Below are positions 8,282 through 17,101 of a DNA stretch of 64,000 nt, piece after piece. Within the stretch, counting starts at the first letter, position 1; every line of letters begins with the position of its first letter. Source of the DNA: Shewanella gelidimarina (GTDB lineage: Bacteria > Pseudomonadota > Gammaproteobacteria > Enterobacterales > Shewanellaceae); the NCBI RefSeq assembly GCF_023283945.1, contig NZ_JAKIKW010000013.1:1-64000 (forward strand), written 5' to 3'. The notes under the pieces are model-generated. The model ran no database searches. It was not told where the DNA came from and saw only the letters and a program-made list of their open reading frames with translations. Position numbers and translations under genes: made by a program.

Positions 8282-9577
8282 TTGTTTGATCGTTATGAGG
8301 CCGGAGATCGAGCAGTACTTGTCCATATTGATTTCTCCGATGAAGATAGCCGAGAGGATCTAGAAGAGCTTAAACTTTTAGTTGAATCTGCTGGGGCCCA
8401 ATCAATCGGAGTTATTACAGGAAGTCGTCGTGCTCCGGACCGTAAGTTTTTTGTTGGTTCGGGCAAGGCAGAAGAGTTAGCTGCGATGGTTGCGGCTACA
8501 GATGCTAACGTGGTGATCTTTAACCACCCATTGAGCCCAGCTCAAGAGCGAAATGTAGAGCATTTGTGTGAATGTCGAGTACTCGACAGAACAACTTTGA
8601 TCCTTGATATTTTTGCTCAAAGAGCTAGAACCTTTGAAGGCAAGTTACAAGTGGAGCTAGCGCAATTGCGCCACATGTCAACGCGCCTAATTAGGGGTTG
8701 GACGCATCTAGAAAGGCAGAAAGGCGGGATTGGTCTTCGTGGGCCAGGTGAAACCCAGCTAGAAACAGATAGACGCTTGTTACGAGCGCGAATACGTACT
8801 ATTAATCGACGTTTAGTCAAAGTCGATAAACAGCGTGATCAAAGTCGTAGAGCTAGACAACGAAGTGATATGTCGACAGTGGCATTGGTAGGCTATACCA
8901 ATGCTGGAAAGTCTACATTATTCAATGCATTAACAACTTCGGATGTTTACGCAGCTGATCAGCTTTTCGCAACGTTAGATCCAACGTTACGAAAATTAGA
9001 GTTACCAGATGGCCATGTTATTTTAGCCGATACTGTAGGGTTTATTAGGCATTTGCCTCATGATCTTGTTGCAGCATTTAAAGCTACATTGCAGGAAACA
9101 CGACAAGCTGATTTGTTATTACACGTCGTGGATAGCGCTGATGAGAACATGGCAGATAACTTTGAGCAAGTTCAAAGAGTGCTCAAAGAGATTGAAGCTG
9201 ACGAAATTCCACAATTGATTGTTTGTAATAAAATCGATCTATTGGATGAGGTGAAACCTCGCATTGATTACGATGATGAGGGGAATCCAATTCGAGTCTG
9301 GGTATCTGCCCAGCAGCAAAAAGGCTTGGAGCTAGTTCAGGAAGCTATCAACGATTTAGTTGGTAAAGCGGTCAAAGAACTAACCTTGCAAATTCCTGCT
9401 TCGGCAGGACATTATCTTGGCCAGTTTTATAAACTGGATGTAATACAGCAGAAAGAGTATGACGATCTGGGGAACTGTATGATCTCTGTGCGCTTGTTAG
9501 AGGCCGATTGGCGTCGACTGGTAAAGCAGAGCCTTGGTGAAATAGAAACTTTTATCGTCGACGATGTCGTCGCATAA
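8282..9577 (+). CDS. hflX: Ribosome-splitting GTPase HflX
   Basis: HflX binds the 50S subunit and rescues stalled ribosomes under stress. Of 431 residues, the N-terminal HflX domain (with GSGKAEELA) is followed by RGPGETQLETDRR, then a TRAFAC GTPase with G1 GYTNAGKSTLF (about 203), G3 DTVGFI and G4 NKID. The start is TTG at 8282, preceded by GAGGAG; it gives the expected MFDRYEAGDRAV terminus. It is co-transcribed with hfq and hflKC. Confidence 0.96.
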   Translation: MFDRYEAGDRAVLVHIDFSDEDSREDLEELKLLVESAGAQSIGVITGSRRAPDRKFFVGSGKAEELAAMVAATDANVVIFNHPLSPAQERNVEHLCECRVLDRTTLILDIFAQRARTFEGKLQVELAQLRHMSTRLIRGWTHLERQKGGIGLRGPGETQLETDRRLLRARIRTINRRLVKVDKQRDQSRRARQRSDMSTVALVGYTNAGKSTLFNALTTSDVYAADQLFATLDPTLRKLELPDGHVILADTVGFIRHLPHDLVAAFKATLQETRQADLLLHVVDSADENMADNFEQVQRVLKEIEADEIPQLIVCNKIDLLDEVKPRIDYDDEGNPIRVWVSAQQQKGLELVQEAINDLVGKAVKELTLQIPASAGHYLGQFYKLDVIQQKEYDDLGNCMISVRLLEADWRRLVKQSLGEIETFIVDDVVA

Positions 9578-9625
9578 ATTGTTATTTTAGTAATCTCGCT
9601 TAATTCATACACTATGGAGTACTAA

Positions 9626-10765
9626 ATGGCTTGGAACGAGCCCGGTAACAAGGGTCAAGACCCTTGGGGGAAAAAAGGTGGTAACGATAAAGGACCACCT
9701 GATTTAGATGAAGTTTTTCGTAACCTTTCTAAGCGCTTTGGCGGCAAAGGTAATGGTTCTGGCGGTGGCATAAGCGCAATCAGCTTGGTTATCGTTTTGG
9801 CTATTGCTATTGTTGTTTGGGGCCTATCAGGCTTCTACACAGTTAAAGAAGCTGAGAAGGGTGTTGCACTGCGTTTTGGCGGCTATATTGGTGAAGTAGA
9901 TCCTGGCCTTCAATGGAAAGCGACCTTCATTGATGAAGTCACTCCAGTGAATGTGCAAACTGTTCGTTCAATTCCAGCTTCTGGTAGCATGCTAACAGCG
10001 GATGAAAACGTAGTATTAGTTCAACTTGATGTTCAATATCGAGTGAATAATGCGAAAAATTATCTTTATAGTGTAGTCAATGCTGATGCCAGTCTGCGTG
10101 AAGCGACTGACAGTGCGTTACGTTACGTTATTGGCCACAATACGATGGACGATATCTTGACCACAGGTCGAGATAAGATCCGACGTGATACGTGGGATGA
10201 GATAGAGCGCATCATCGAAAGCTATAAGCTTGGTATTGTCGTTGTTGACGTTAACTTCTTGCCTGCTCGCCCACCTGAAGAGGTTAAAGATGCCTTTGAT
10301 GACGCGATTGCAGCACAAGAGGATGAACAACGCTTTATCCGTGAAGCAGAAGCTTACTCTCGTCAGTTAGAGCCTAAGGTTCGTGGTACTGTGCAGAGAA
10401 TGGATCAACAAGCCAACGCGTATCAGCAAAGAGTTACGCTTGAAGCGCAAGGTAAAGTTGCTCGTTTTGAACAGTTACTACCAGAGTACCAAATGGCGCC
10501 TGATGTCACTCGTGAACGTATGTATTTCGATACTATGGAACAAGTGATGAGTGGGACTAGCAAAGTACTTATTGACTCTAAAAGTAGCGGCAATTTAATG
10601 TATTTACCGCTAGACAAACTGATGCAAAATAGTCAGTCACAAACTTCAGTGAGTACTAAAAGCAAACCTGCACAGCCTGTAACGTCGGTGAATAGCACGA
10701 CAAATAATCGCAGCATGCCTCTTGATGGTCGCCCATCAAGAGGAGATCGTACGGGGAGGAATTAA
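9626..10765 (+). CDS. hflK: FtsH protease modulator HflK
   Basis: HflK is the larger SPFH/band-7 partner in the HflKC cage around FtsH at the inner membrane. Of 379 residues, a Gly-rich cytoplasmic N-terminus (MAWNEPGNKGQDPWG) precedes a membrane segment near 49-70. The SPFH domain (about 72-330) faces the periplasm and includes YRVNNAKNYLY and DVNFLPARPPEEVKDAFDDA. The C-terminal tail is low complexity. hflC starts 3 bases after the stop codon. Confidence 0.96.
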   Translation: MAWNEPGNKGQDPWGKKGGNDKGPPDLDEVFRNLSKRFGGKGNGSGGGISAISLVIVLAIAIVVWGLSGFYTVKEAEKGVALRFGGYIGEVDPGLQWKATFIDEVTPVNVQTVRSIPASGSMLTADENVVLVQLDVQYRVNNAKNYLYSVVNADASLREATDSALRYVIGHNTMDDILTTGRDKIRRDTWDEIERIIESYKLGIVVVDVNFLPARPPEEVKDAFDDAIAAQEDEQRFIREAEAYSRQLEPKVRGTVQRMDQQANAYQQRVTLEAQGKVARFEQLLPEYQMAPDVTRERMYFDTMEQVMSGTSKVLIDSKSSGNLMYLPLDKLMQNSQSQTSVSTKSKPAQPVTSVNSTTNNRSMPLDGRPSRGDRTGRN

Positions 10766-10768
10766 GTA

Positions 10769-11647
10769 ATGGGTAAATTTACTGCGGTATTAATCGCTGT
10801 ACTTATTGCAATCACTCTATCGTCACTTTTAGTGGTTAACGAAGGCGAGCGCGCAATCGTTTCGCGATTTGGTAAAGTCTTAAAAGATGATGGCGTTACG
10901 CGAGTTTACACTCCTGGTTTGAATATAAAGATCCCGATGCTTGATAAGGTCAAGTTTTTGGATTCTCGTGTACAAACCTTAGATGGTGCAGCGGACCGTT
11001 TTGTGACTTCAGAGAAGAAAGACCTTATGGTTGATTCTTATGTGAAGTGGCGCATCTTGGATTTTGAACGTTACTATTTGTCGACCAATGGTGGTATTAA
11101 AGCTAACGCTGAATCGCTGTTGCAACGTAAAATAAATAACGATCTTCGCACTGAGTTTGGTCGCCGTACGATTAAAGAGATCGTTTCTGGTAGCCGTGAT
11201 GAACTGCAATCTGATGCGCTAAGAAATGCATCAGAAAGTGCTGCTGACTTAGGTATTGAAGTCGTTGATGTTCGCGTTAAGCAGATCAACTTGCCTGATA
11301 ACGTTAGCACCAGTATTTATCAACGTATGCGTGCAGAACGTCAATCTGTTGCCAAAGAGCATCGCGCTCAAGGGCGAGAGCAGGCTGAAATCATTCGTGC
11401 TAAGACCGATGCTAGTGTGACTATTCAGACTGCAGAAGCTGAACGTAAAGCCCTGACCGTTCGTGGTAAAGGTGATGCTGAAGCGGCTAAGATCTATGCA
11501 AAAGCTTATACGAAAGATCCTGAGTTTTTCAGCTTTATGCGTAGCTTAGAAGCATATAAGTCGAGTTTCGCTGGTGATAGCAATGTGATGGTGCTTGAAC
11601 CAAACAGTGAATTCTTTAGATACATGAAGAGTTCCACTGGTAAGTAA
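10769..11647 (+). CDS. hflC: FtsH protease modulator HflC
   Basis: HflC is the second SPFH subunit of the HflKC complex. Of 292 residues, the N-terminal hydrophobic anchor (5-22) is followed by NEGERAIVSRFGK, the SPFH domain, and a long charged helix ending in EFFSFMRSLEAYKSSF. It is the last gene of the superoperon, closed by the terminator at 11662. Confidence 0.96.
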   Translation: MGKFTAVLIAVLIAITLSSLLVVNEGERAIVSRFGKVLKDDGVTRVYTPGLNIKIPMLDKVKFLDSRVQTLDGAADRFVTSEKKDLMVDSYVKWRILDFERYYLSTNGGIKANAESLLQRKINNDLRTEFGRRTIKEIVSGSRDELQSDALRNASESAADLGIEVVDVRVKQINLPDNVSTSIYQRMRAERQSVAKEHRAQGREQAEIIRAKTDASVTIQTAEAERKALTVRGKGDAEAAKIYAKAYTKDPEFFSFMRSLEAYKSSFAGDSNVMVLEPNSEFFRYMKSSTGK

Positions 11648-11661
11648 TCTTATCACTCGAT

Positions 11662-11696
11662 AAAAAAGGGCCTAACAAATGTTAGGCCCTTTTTTT
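11662..11696 (+). terminator. Rho-independent terminator of the superoperon
   Basis: AAAAAAGGGCCTAAC pairs with GTTAGGCCCTTTTTT around an AAAT loop, ending in a run of seven T, 15 bases after the hflC stop. Confidence 0.95.
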
Positions 11697-12063
11697 GCTT
11701 TGAATATTTAATTTTATAGCCTACCGCCAATTCCTACCTATTCAGTCAACTATTCACTCATAGCAATAATAAGACAACATCTAAGAGTGTAAGTGTCTAA
11801 TTTAGCAGTGTTTAAATAAGATGTTTTTTGATGTTCTATAGAGCTTGATTGCGGAACTTATTAGCCTTGATGCTTTCTTTTTATACATAATAGGCATTTA
11901 AAGCAACATAGTTAACTTAGTTCTGTGTTTTAACTATGATCTGGTTCTAATTTTTGGCTATAATGAGCTCCGCCTCTAATTTAGATTTTTAATCTCTGGC
12001 TGTAAGTCAGATTTTGAGAAACTTGATATAACAAAAATTCCAACACTCTCTGGAGACAAGTGG
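11697..12063. other. Intergenic region upstream of petABC
   Basis: This 367-base AT-rich gap between the hflC terminator and petA presumably contains the petABC promoter. TGGCTATAATG near 11957 looks like a good -10 box (TATAAT). I recognise no repeat or operator with confidence. petA has an adequate ribosome site (TCTGGAGACAAG). Confidence 0.5.
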
Positions 12064-12654
12064 ATGAGCAATGCGCCAGTCGATACCGGACGTCGCAGAT
12101 TTCTGACCGCAGCAACCGCCGTAGTAGGTGGTGCTGGTGCCGCTGCTGTAGCGGTTCCGTTTATAAAGTCATGGAATCCGAGTGCCAAAGCGAAAGCAGC
12201 AGGTGCGCCGGTTGAAGTAAACATAAGTAAAGTCGAGCCAGGTCAACTTATTCGAGTTGAATGGCGTGGTAAGCCTGTATGGGTTGTTCGTCGTACCAAG
12301 GAGATCTTAGCGGGTCTGCCTGCTATTGATGATCAGCTTCGCGATCCCGCTTCTGTGGAACCACAGCAGCCTGCATACGCGCAGAACACCTGGCGTTCAA
12401 TTAAGGAAGAGTACTTCATAGCCGTTGGCCTGTGTACTCACCTAGGTTGCTCTCCAACTTACTTACCAGATACATTTGGTGAGCAGGTAGAAGGTGTTGC
12501 ATCTGGCTTCTTCTGTCCTTGTCACGGTTCTAAGTTTGATATGGCTGGTCGCGTTTTCCAGGGTGTACCTGCGCCATTGAACCTCGTCATCCCTCCACAT
12601 CAGTATATTGATGATGGTACCGTGATTATCGGTGTCGATAAAGGAGCTGCGTAA
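12064..12654 (+). CDS. petA: Ubiquinol-cytochrome c reductase Rieske iron-sulfur subunit
   Basis: This is the 2Fe-2S subunit of the bc1 complex, moving electrons from ubiquinol to cytochrome c1. Of 196 residues, a Tat-type signal anchor (GRRRFLTAATAVVGGAGAAAVAVP) holds the protein in the membrane. Cluster ligands are C124, H126, C151 and H154, within CTHLGC and CPCHGS; C129 and C153 form the family's disulfide. Its stop overlaps the petB start by 1 base. Confidence 0.97.
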   Translation: MSNAPVDTGRRRFLTAATAVVGGAGAAAVAVPFIKSWNPSAKAKAAGAPVEVNISKVEPGQLIRVEWRGKPVWVVRRTKEILAGLPAIDDQLRDPASVEPQQPAYAQNTWRSIKEEYFIAVGLCTHLGCSPTYLPDTFGEQVEGVASGFFCPCHGSKFDMAGRVFQGVPAPLNLVIPPHQYIDDGTVIIGVDKGAA

Positions 12655-13868
12655 TGGTTAAGAATATCATTGATTGGATTGACGAACGTATTCCTATGAC
12701 TGCGACGTATAATCGTCATGTCGGTCAATATGCGACGCCAACCAACTTTAACTTTTGGTACTTTTTTGGCTCATTAGCCATGCTCGTACTGGTTAACCAA
12801 CTGCTTACGGGTATCTGGTTGACGATGAACTACGTGCCTACTGCGGAAGGTGCGTTTGCTTCTATTGAATATATTATGCGTGATGTCGAGTATGGTTGGT
12901 TGCTGAGGTATATGCACTCAACCGGGGCATCCGCCTTCTTTGTGGTCATCTATCTTCATATGTTCCGTGGTTTAATCTACGGTTCTTACCAGAAGCCTAG
13001 AGAGCTGTTATGGCTGTTTGGTATGCTTATCTTCCTGGTGTTGATGGCTGAAGCGTTTATGGGTTACCTACTACCTTGGGGACAGATGTCCTACTGGGGA
13101 GCACAGGTTATTATCTCATTGTTTGGTGCTATCCCTTTTATTGGTGATGATCTTACATTGTGGATCCGGGGTGACTTTGTTGTCTCTGGTGCGACTCTAA
13201 ACCGTTTCTTTGCACTGCATGTTATTGCTCTGCCGCTTGTACTTGTGGTTTTGGTGTTCTTACATCTAATCGCGCTACATGAAGTTGGGTCAAATAACCC
13301 AGATGGAATCGAAATTAAGAAGAATAAGGATGAGAATGGTTGGCCTAAAGATGGTATCCCATTCCACCCATACTATACCGTCAAAGATATTATGGGCGTC
13401 GCAGGATTCCTGATTGTCTTCTGTTATGTGTTGTTCTTTATGCCTGAAGGTGGTGGTTACTTCCTTGAGGGGCCGAATTTTGAAGCGGCTAACCCGATGA
13501 AGACACCTGAACATATTGCACCGGTTTGGTACTTCACACCTTTCTATGCGATTTTGCGTGCGATTCCTGACAAGTTAATCGGCGTTATCGGTATGGGTCT
13601 TGCCATTGCGGTTCTGTTCATTCTACCTTGGTTAGATCGTTGTAAGGTTAAGTCAGTTCGCTACCGTAGCATGATCCACAAGCTGAACATTGGTCAGTTT
13701 GCCGTATCATTTATTGTATTGGGTTACTTAGGTGCAGTTCCTACAACGGAAATCCTGACTAACGTGGCACGTTTCTTTACAGTGACTTACTTTGGCTTCT
13801 TCTTACTACTGTTTATTTACAGTAAGAACGAGAAGACTAAGCCTGTACCAGAGAGGTTGACACACTAA
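12654..13868 (+). CDS. petB: Cytochrome b of the bc1 complex
   Basis: This 404-residue membrane subunit carries hemes bL and bH and both quinone sites. Eight hydrophobic helices are visible, with paired His residues in helices 2 and 4 (RYMHSTGASAFFVVIYLHMFRG and FALHVIALPLVLVVLVFLHL, each shown in part). The Qo-site motif reads PVWY at 290-293 rather than the textbook PEWY; this variant occurs in other beta/gammaproteobacterial cytochromes b. It is coupled to petA and petC by 1-base overlaps. Confidence 0.97.
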   Translation: MVKNIIDWIDERIPMTATYNRHVGQYATPTNFNFWYFFGSLAMLVLVNQLLTGIWLTMNYVPTAEGAFASIEYIMRDVEYGWLLRYMHSTGASAFFVVIYLHMFRGLIYGSYQKPRELLWLFGMLIFLVLMAEAFMGYLLPWGQMSYWGAQVIISLFGAIPFIGDDLTLWIRGDFVVSGATLNRFFALHVIALPLVLVVLVFLHLIALHEVGSNNPDGIEIKKNKDENGWPKDGIPFHPYYTVKDIMGVAGFLIVFCYVLFFMPEGGGYFLEGPNFEAANPMKTPEHIAPVWYFTPFYAILRAIPDKLIGVIGMGLAIAVLFILPWLDRCKVKSVRYRSMIHKLNIGQFAVSFIVLGYLGAVPTTEILTNVARFFTVTYFGFFLLLFIYSKNEKTKPVPERLTH

Positions 13869-14563
13869 TGAAAAAATTATTGATTGCATTAGTCGCATTG
13901 GTCCCAACTTTGGCGATGGCTTCCGGTGGCGGTGCTCACCTTGAAGACGCAAACATTGACCTAAATGATCAAGCGTCGCTGCAGCGTGGTTTGGATCACT
14001 TCCAAAACAACTGTGCAGGTTGTCATAGCACTCAGTATCAGCGTTATGAAAGAGTCTCCACTGATCTTAATATTCCGCTAGATGTTATGAGCGCTAAGTA
14101 TGTCCATGGTGAAGCTAAAGTGGGCGAACTTATGGAAAATGCGATTCCTGAAGTTGATGCGGCTAAGTGGTTTGGTGCTACACCGCCAGATCTAACCTTG
14201 GTTGCACGTGTTCGCGGCGAAGATTGGGTTTACTCATACCTTAAGGGCTTTTATAAAGATGAAAGCCGTCCGTTTGGTGTGAATAATACTGTTTTCCCCT
14301 CTGTTGGTATGCCGCATGTTCTGCAAGAACTTCAGGGCTTAGCCGTTAAGCAGGAAGATGGAACTTTAGTTGCGACTGGCGGAACACTCTCTGCTGAAGA
14401 GTATGACCAATACGTCCGTGATATCACTGGCTTCTTAGTTTACTCTGGCGACCCCGTAAAACTTGAGCGTGAAAGCTTAGGTTGGTGGGTGATGGGCTTC
14501 CTGTTTATTTTCTTTATTGTGGCTTACCTCTTAAAGAAAGAATACTGGAAAGATGTACACTAA
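13868..14563 (+). CDS. petC: Cytochrome c1 of the bc1 complex
   Basis: This is the periplasmic c-type cytochrome that passes electrons from the Rieske protein to soluble cytochromes. Of 231 residues, a signal peptide is cleaved after AMA (18), the heme-binding CAGCH is at 49-53, a probable distal Met lies in SVGMPHVL, and one C-terminal helix (about 203-222) anchors it. It is the last gene of petABC, with a terminator at 14602. Confidence 0.97.
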   Translation: MKKLLIALVALVPTLAMASGGGAHLEDANIDLNDQASLQRGLDHFQNNCAGCHSTQYQRYERVSTDLNIPLDVMSAKYVHGEAKVGELMENAIPEVDAAKWFGATPPDLTLVARVRGEDWVYSYLKGFYKDESRPFGVNNTVFPSVGMPHVLQELQGLAVKQEDGTLVATGGTLSAEEYDQYVRDITGFLVYSGDPVKLERESLGWWVMGFLFIFFIVAYLLKKEYWKDVH

Positions 14564-14601
14564 GCCCTATTAAAGGGTAGAATGTATTATCCGCATATTG
14601 T

Positions 14602-14640
14602 AAACGGGGAGCCTTGCTCCTCGTTTGCTTTTGCATTTTT
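14602..14640 (+). terminator. Terminator after petC
   Basis: AAACGGGGAGC pairs with GCTCCTCGTTT (one G-U) around CTT. The following tract is T-rich but interrupted (GCTTTTGCATTTTTT). It separates petABC from sspAB. Confidence 0.8.
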
Positions 14641-14672
14641 TGCTTTTTGATTTGTGAAACCGGAGGGTATCA

Positions 14673-15302
14673 ATGGCTGTCGCTGCCAACAAACGCTCAA
14701 TCATGACCCTGTATTCAGGCGCCGATGACCTTTATAGTCATCAAGTACGTATCGTTCTTGCTGAGAAAGGAGTAACGGTTGACGTGCTGCAGGTTGATCC
14801 AAATGAGATCCCTGAAGATTTGATCGAGCTTAACCCGTACAACACTGTGCCAACATTGGTAGACAGAGAGCTAGTACTTTATAACTCTCGCATCATTATG
14901 GAATACCTAGATGAGCGTTTTCCTCATCCTCCATTAATGCCTGTTTATCCGGTTTCACGTGGCCAAACTCGTCTTTGGATGCACCGCATCGAAGAAGATT
15001 GGTATGCACTTGTAGAGCGTATTAGAAAAGGCGACCGTGCTGAAGCTGCTCGTAAAGAGTTGACTGAAAGCTTAACGGCTATTGCCCCTATCTTCGGTGA
15101 AGTGCCTTACTTTATGAGCGAAGAGTTTGGTTTAGCTGATTGTTATTTAGGCCCACTATTGTGGCGTCTACCTGTGTTGGGTATCGAACTTGATAGCCGT
15201 GCAGCAAAAGACATTAAAGGTTACATGACTCGTTTGTTCGATCGTGAATCCTTTAAAGCTTCTTTAACAGAGACTGAGCGCGAAATGCGCATGGGTATCT
15301 AA
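14673..15302 (+). CDS. sspA: Stringent starvation protein A (GST-like RNA polymerase regulator)
   Basis: SspA has a glutathione-S-transferase fold but acts on sigma-70 RNA polymerase during starvation and acid stress. Of 209 residues, the thioredoxin-like half contains MTLYSGADDLYSHQVRI and NPYNTVPTLVDREL, and the helical half contains YFMSEEFGLADC. CGGAGG lies upstream of the ATG. Its stop shares one base with the sspB start, the conserved pair. Confidence 0.96.
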   Translation: MAVAANKRSIMTLYSGADDLYSHQVRIVLAEKGVTVDVLQVDPNEIPEDLIELNPYNTVPTLVDRELVLYNSRIIMEYLDERFPHPPLMPVYPVSRGQTRLWMHRIEEDWYALVERIRKGDRAEAARKELTESLTAIAPIFGEVPYFMSEEFGLADCYLGPLLWRLPVLGIELDSRAAKDIKGYMTRLFDRESFKASLTETEREMRMGI

Positions 15303-15757
15303 TGAAAGAGCTGACTCCGAATCGTCCATACTTGTTGCGGGCTTATTATGACTGGTTGATGGATAACCAGTTAACGCCCCATGTTGTTGTTGACGCTTAT
15401 GTGCCTGGCACACAAGTACCACAACAATATGTTAAAGATGGTCAAATTGTACTTAATATTACTGAAAGTGCTGTAGGTAACCTACAAATCACTAATGAGT
15501 TTATTGAGTTCAGTGCACGTTTTGGTGGTGTACCTCAGCAGGTGTTGCTGCCTATGGCTGCAATTGTTGCTATCTACGCCAGAGAAAATGGCGCTGGTAC
15601 GGTTTTCGATTTAGAAGAGTCGTACCAAATAGATGACGCTGAAGAGACAGGACTTTCTGTAGTGAAAGAGCCTGTGGTTGAAATCAGCGAGCCTGAAGAG
15701 ACTAAAGAAGAGGTTAAGGAACCTAAACGCCGTGGTCATTTGACCTTGGTAAAATAG
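15302..15757 (+). CDS. sspB: ClpXP adaptor SspB
   Basis: SspB delivers ssrA-tagged peptides from stalled ribosomes to ClpXP. Of 151 residues, about 1-110 form the tag-binding fold (LTPNRPYLLRAYYDWLMDN, FSARFGGVPQQVLLPM). An acidic flexible linker leads to the C-terminal ClpX-binding tail ending RRGHLTLVK, the expected XB module. A terminator follows at 15774. Confidence 0.96.
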   Translation: MKELTPNRPYLLRAYYDWLMDNQLTPHVVVDAYVPGTQVPQQYVKDGQIVLNITESAVGNLQITNEFIEFSARFGGVPQQVLLPMAAIVAIYARENGAGTVFDLEESYQIDDAEETGLSVVKEPVVEISEPEETKEEVKEPKRRGHLTLVK

Positions 15758-15773
15758 GTTGTCACCTGCGAAG

Positions 15774-15800
15774 AAAGCCAGTCATTGACTGGCTTTTTTA
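15774..15800 (+). terminator. Terminator after sspB
   Basis: AAAGCCAGTC pairs with GACTGGCTTT around ATT and is followed by a T-run. Confidence 0.92.
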
Positions 15801-16159
15801 TTAGAAAAAATTCAGTGTTACGAATGTAATCGCATTACTTATCTACTCATTATTAGTGGTTAAAATGTACCTCTATGGGGTGTTTGTTTTTATCATTAGA
15901 ATCGTGAGTGACATCCGTATACGCCTTGAATAATCTCATTTTTAAATGAATAACGGGCTTACGTGATTTTATTGGCATAACACGCCGTATCGCCTATCTA
16001 TTCCACTCTGACAAGTGAAGATCCACTAGCACTGTGATAGCATCAGCGCCCAACTATACTAAACCAATACAAAGTGATGTTTAGCGCGGTTTTCCGCAGG
16101 GTTACCGGAACTCTTTCGCCATAGATGTTGCAAGTGAAATACAGGCCCACGGCGCTCCT
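15801..16159. other. Intergenic region upstream of pabA
   Basis: This 359-base gap holds no convincing ORF. The only structure I see is a small GCGG-TTTT-CCGC hairpin at 16086-16097, about 60 bases before pabA. The pabA start has a weak ribosome site. A promoter is presumably present but not identified with confidence. Confidence 0.4.
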
Positions 16160-16732
16160 ATGATCTTAATGATCGATAACTACGACTCTTTTACATACAA
16201 CTTGGTGCAGTACTTCCAACAACTGGATCAAGACATCACGGTTAGGCGCAATGATGAGATAACCCTAGCGGAAATTGAGTCTCTCAATCCTAGTCATATT
16301 GTTATTTCCCCTGGTCCCTGCACGCCAAATGATGCGGGATTATCCCTTGCCATTATTAAGCATTTCGCGGGTGAATTACCTATTTTGGGTGTGTGCTTAG
16401 GCCACCAAGCTATTGCCCAAGTATTTGGCTCAAAGGTGGTGAAAGCGAAGCGAGTCATGCATGGAAAGACCAGTAAAATAGCGCATTCAGGGAAAGGTCT
16501 ATTTACGAGCCTGAATAACCCGCTAACAGTCACGCGATATCACTCTTTATTAATTGATGCCGTCCCTGCCGGTTTTGTATTAGATGCTTGGTACGATGAT
16601 CCGTTACATGGGCGTGAAATAATGGCTATGAGTTGTCCAGAGCAGAAAATATATTCAGTTCAGTTTCATCCAGAATCAATTTTGACAGAGCAGGGGCATA
16701 ACTTGTTAGCCAATTTTATCGAAATTACTTAA
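16160..16732 (+). CDS. pabA: Aminodeoxychorismate/anthranilate synthase glutaminase subunit
   Basis: This is a class I glutamine amidotransferase subunit that supplies ammonia to PabB (folate) or TrpE (tryptophan). Of 190 residues, [16 protein letters not shown] begins the fold, and the catalytic triad is C79 (GVCLGHQA), H170 and E172 (VQFHPES). [10 protein letters not shown] is the oxyanion region. It stands alone and not next to trpE, which favours pabA; PabA/TrpG cannot be separated firmly by sequence. Confidence 0.9.
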   Translation: MILMIDNYDSFTYNLVQYFQQLDQDITVRRNDEITLAEIESLNPSHIVISPGPCTPNDAGLSLAIIKHFAGELPILGVCLGHQAIAQVFGSKVVKAKRVMHGKTSKIAHSGKGLFTSLNNPLTVTRYHSLLIDAVPAGFVLDAWYDDPLHGREIMAMSCPEQKIYSVQFHPESILTEQGHNLLANFIEIT

Positions 16733-16815
16733 GTTGCTACTATCTGTTACAAAATTAACTGCGTTTTAAACTAATCCCGTTGGTAAAGTGTGATATAAAA
16801 GTCCGCAAAATACTA

Positions 16816-17082
16816 ATACCAACCAGTATAAAGATTTGATCGCTCAGCGAGAGTTTAGCGGCTCTGAGGTAAGGCAACGAGTGAAGAACATAGTTATTAC
16901 TACGTTTTAGCTTGTTAACGCAGCATCAGAGCCGCTAAAACTCGCCAATATGGAGTGTTTTTGGCCTCCTACTTCTGTGTTGAATGAACTCATAAGGGAA
17001 CAACCATTATGTCATTCATTCGCCTTGAATTAGTTCGCCAAAAAACACTCTGAGTAGATCAACTTCTTATACCGATTGGTAT
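16816..17082. mobile_element. MITE-like non-autonomous element with nested inverted repeats
   Basis: ATACCAACCAGTATAA (16816-16831) and TTATACCGATTGGTAT (17067-17082) are imperfect terminal inverted repeats with 14 of 16 matching. Inside are two long hairpins: GAGAGTTTAGCGGCTCTGA (from 16850) faces TCAGAGCCGCTAAAACTC (16926-16943), and GGAGTGTTTTTGG (16952-16964) faces CCAAAAAACACTC (17038-17050). No transposase is encoded in these 267 bases. The right end lies 19 bases before the S9 peptidase ATG, so the element forms its promoter/leader region. Confidence 0.65.
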
Positions 17083-17101
17083 ATAATAAAAGGGATTGAT
17101 A

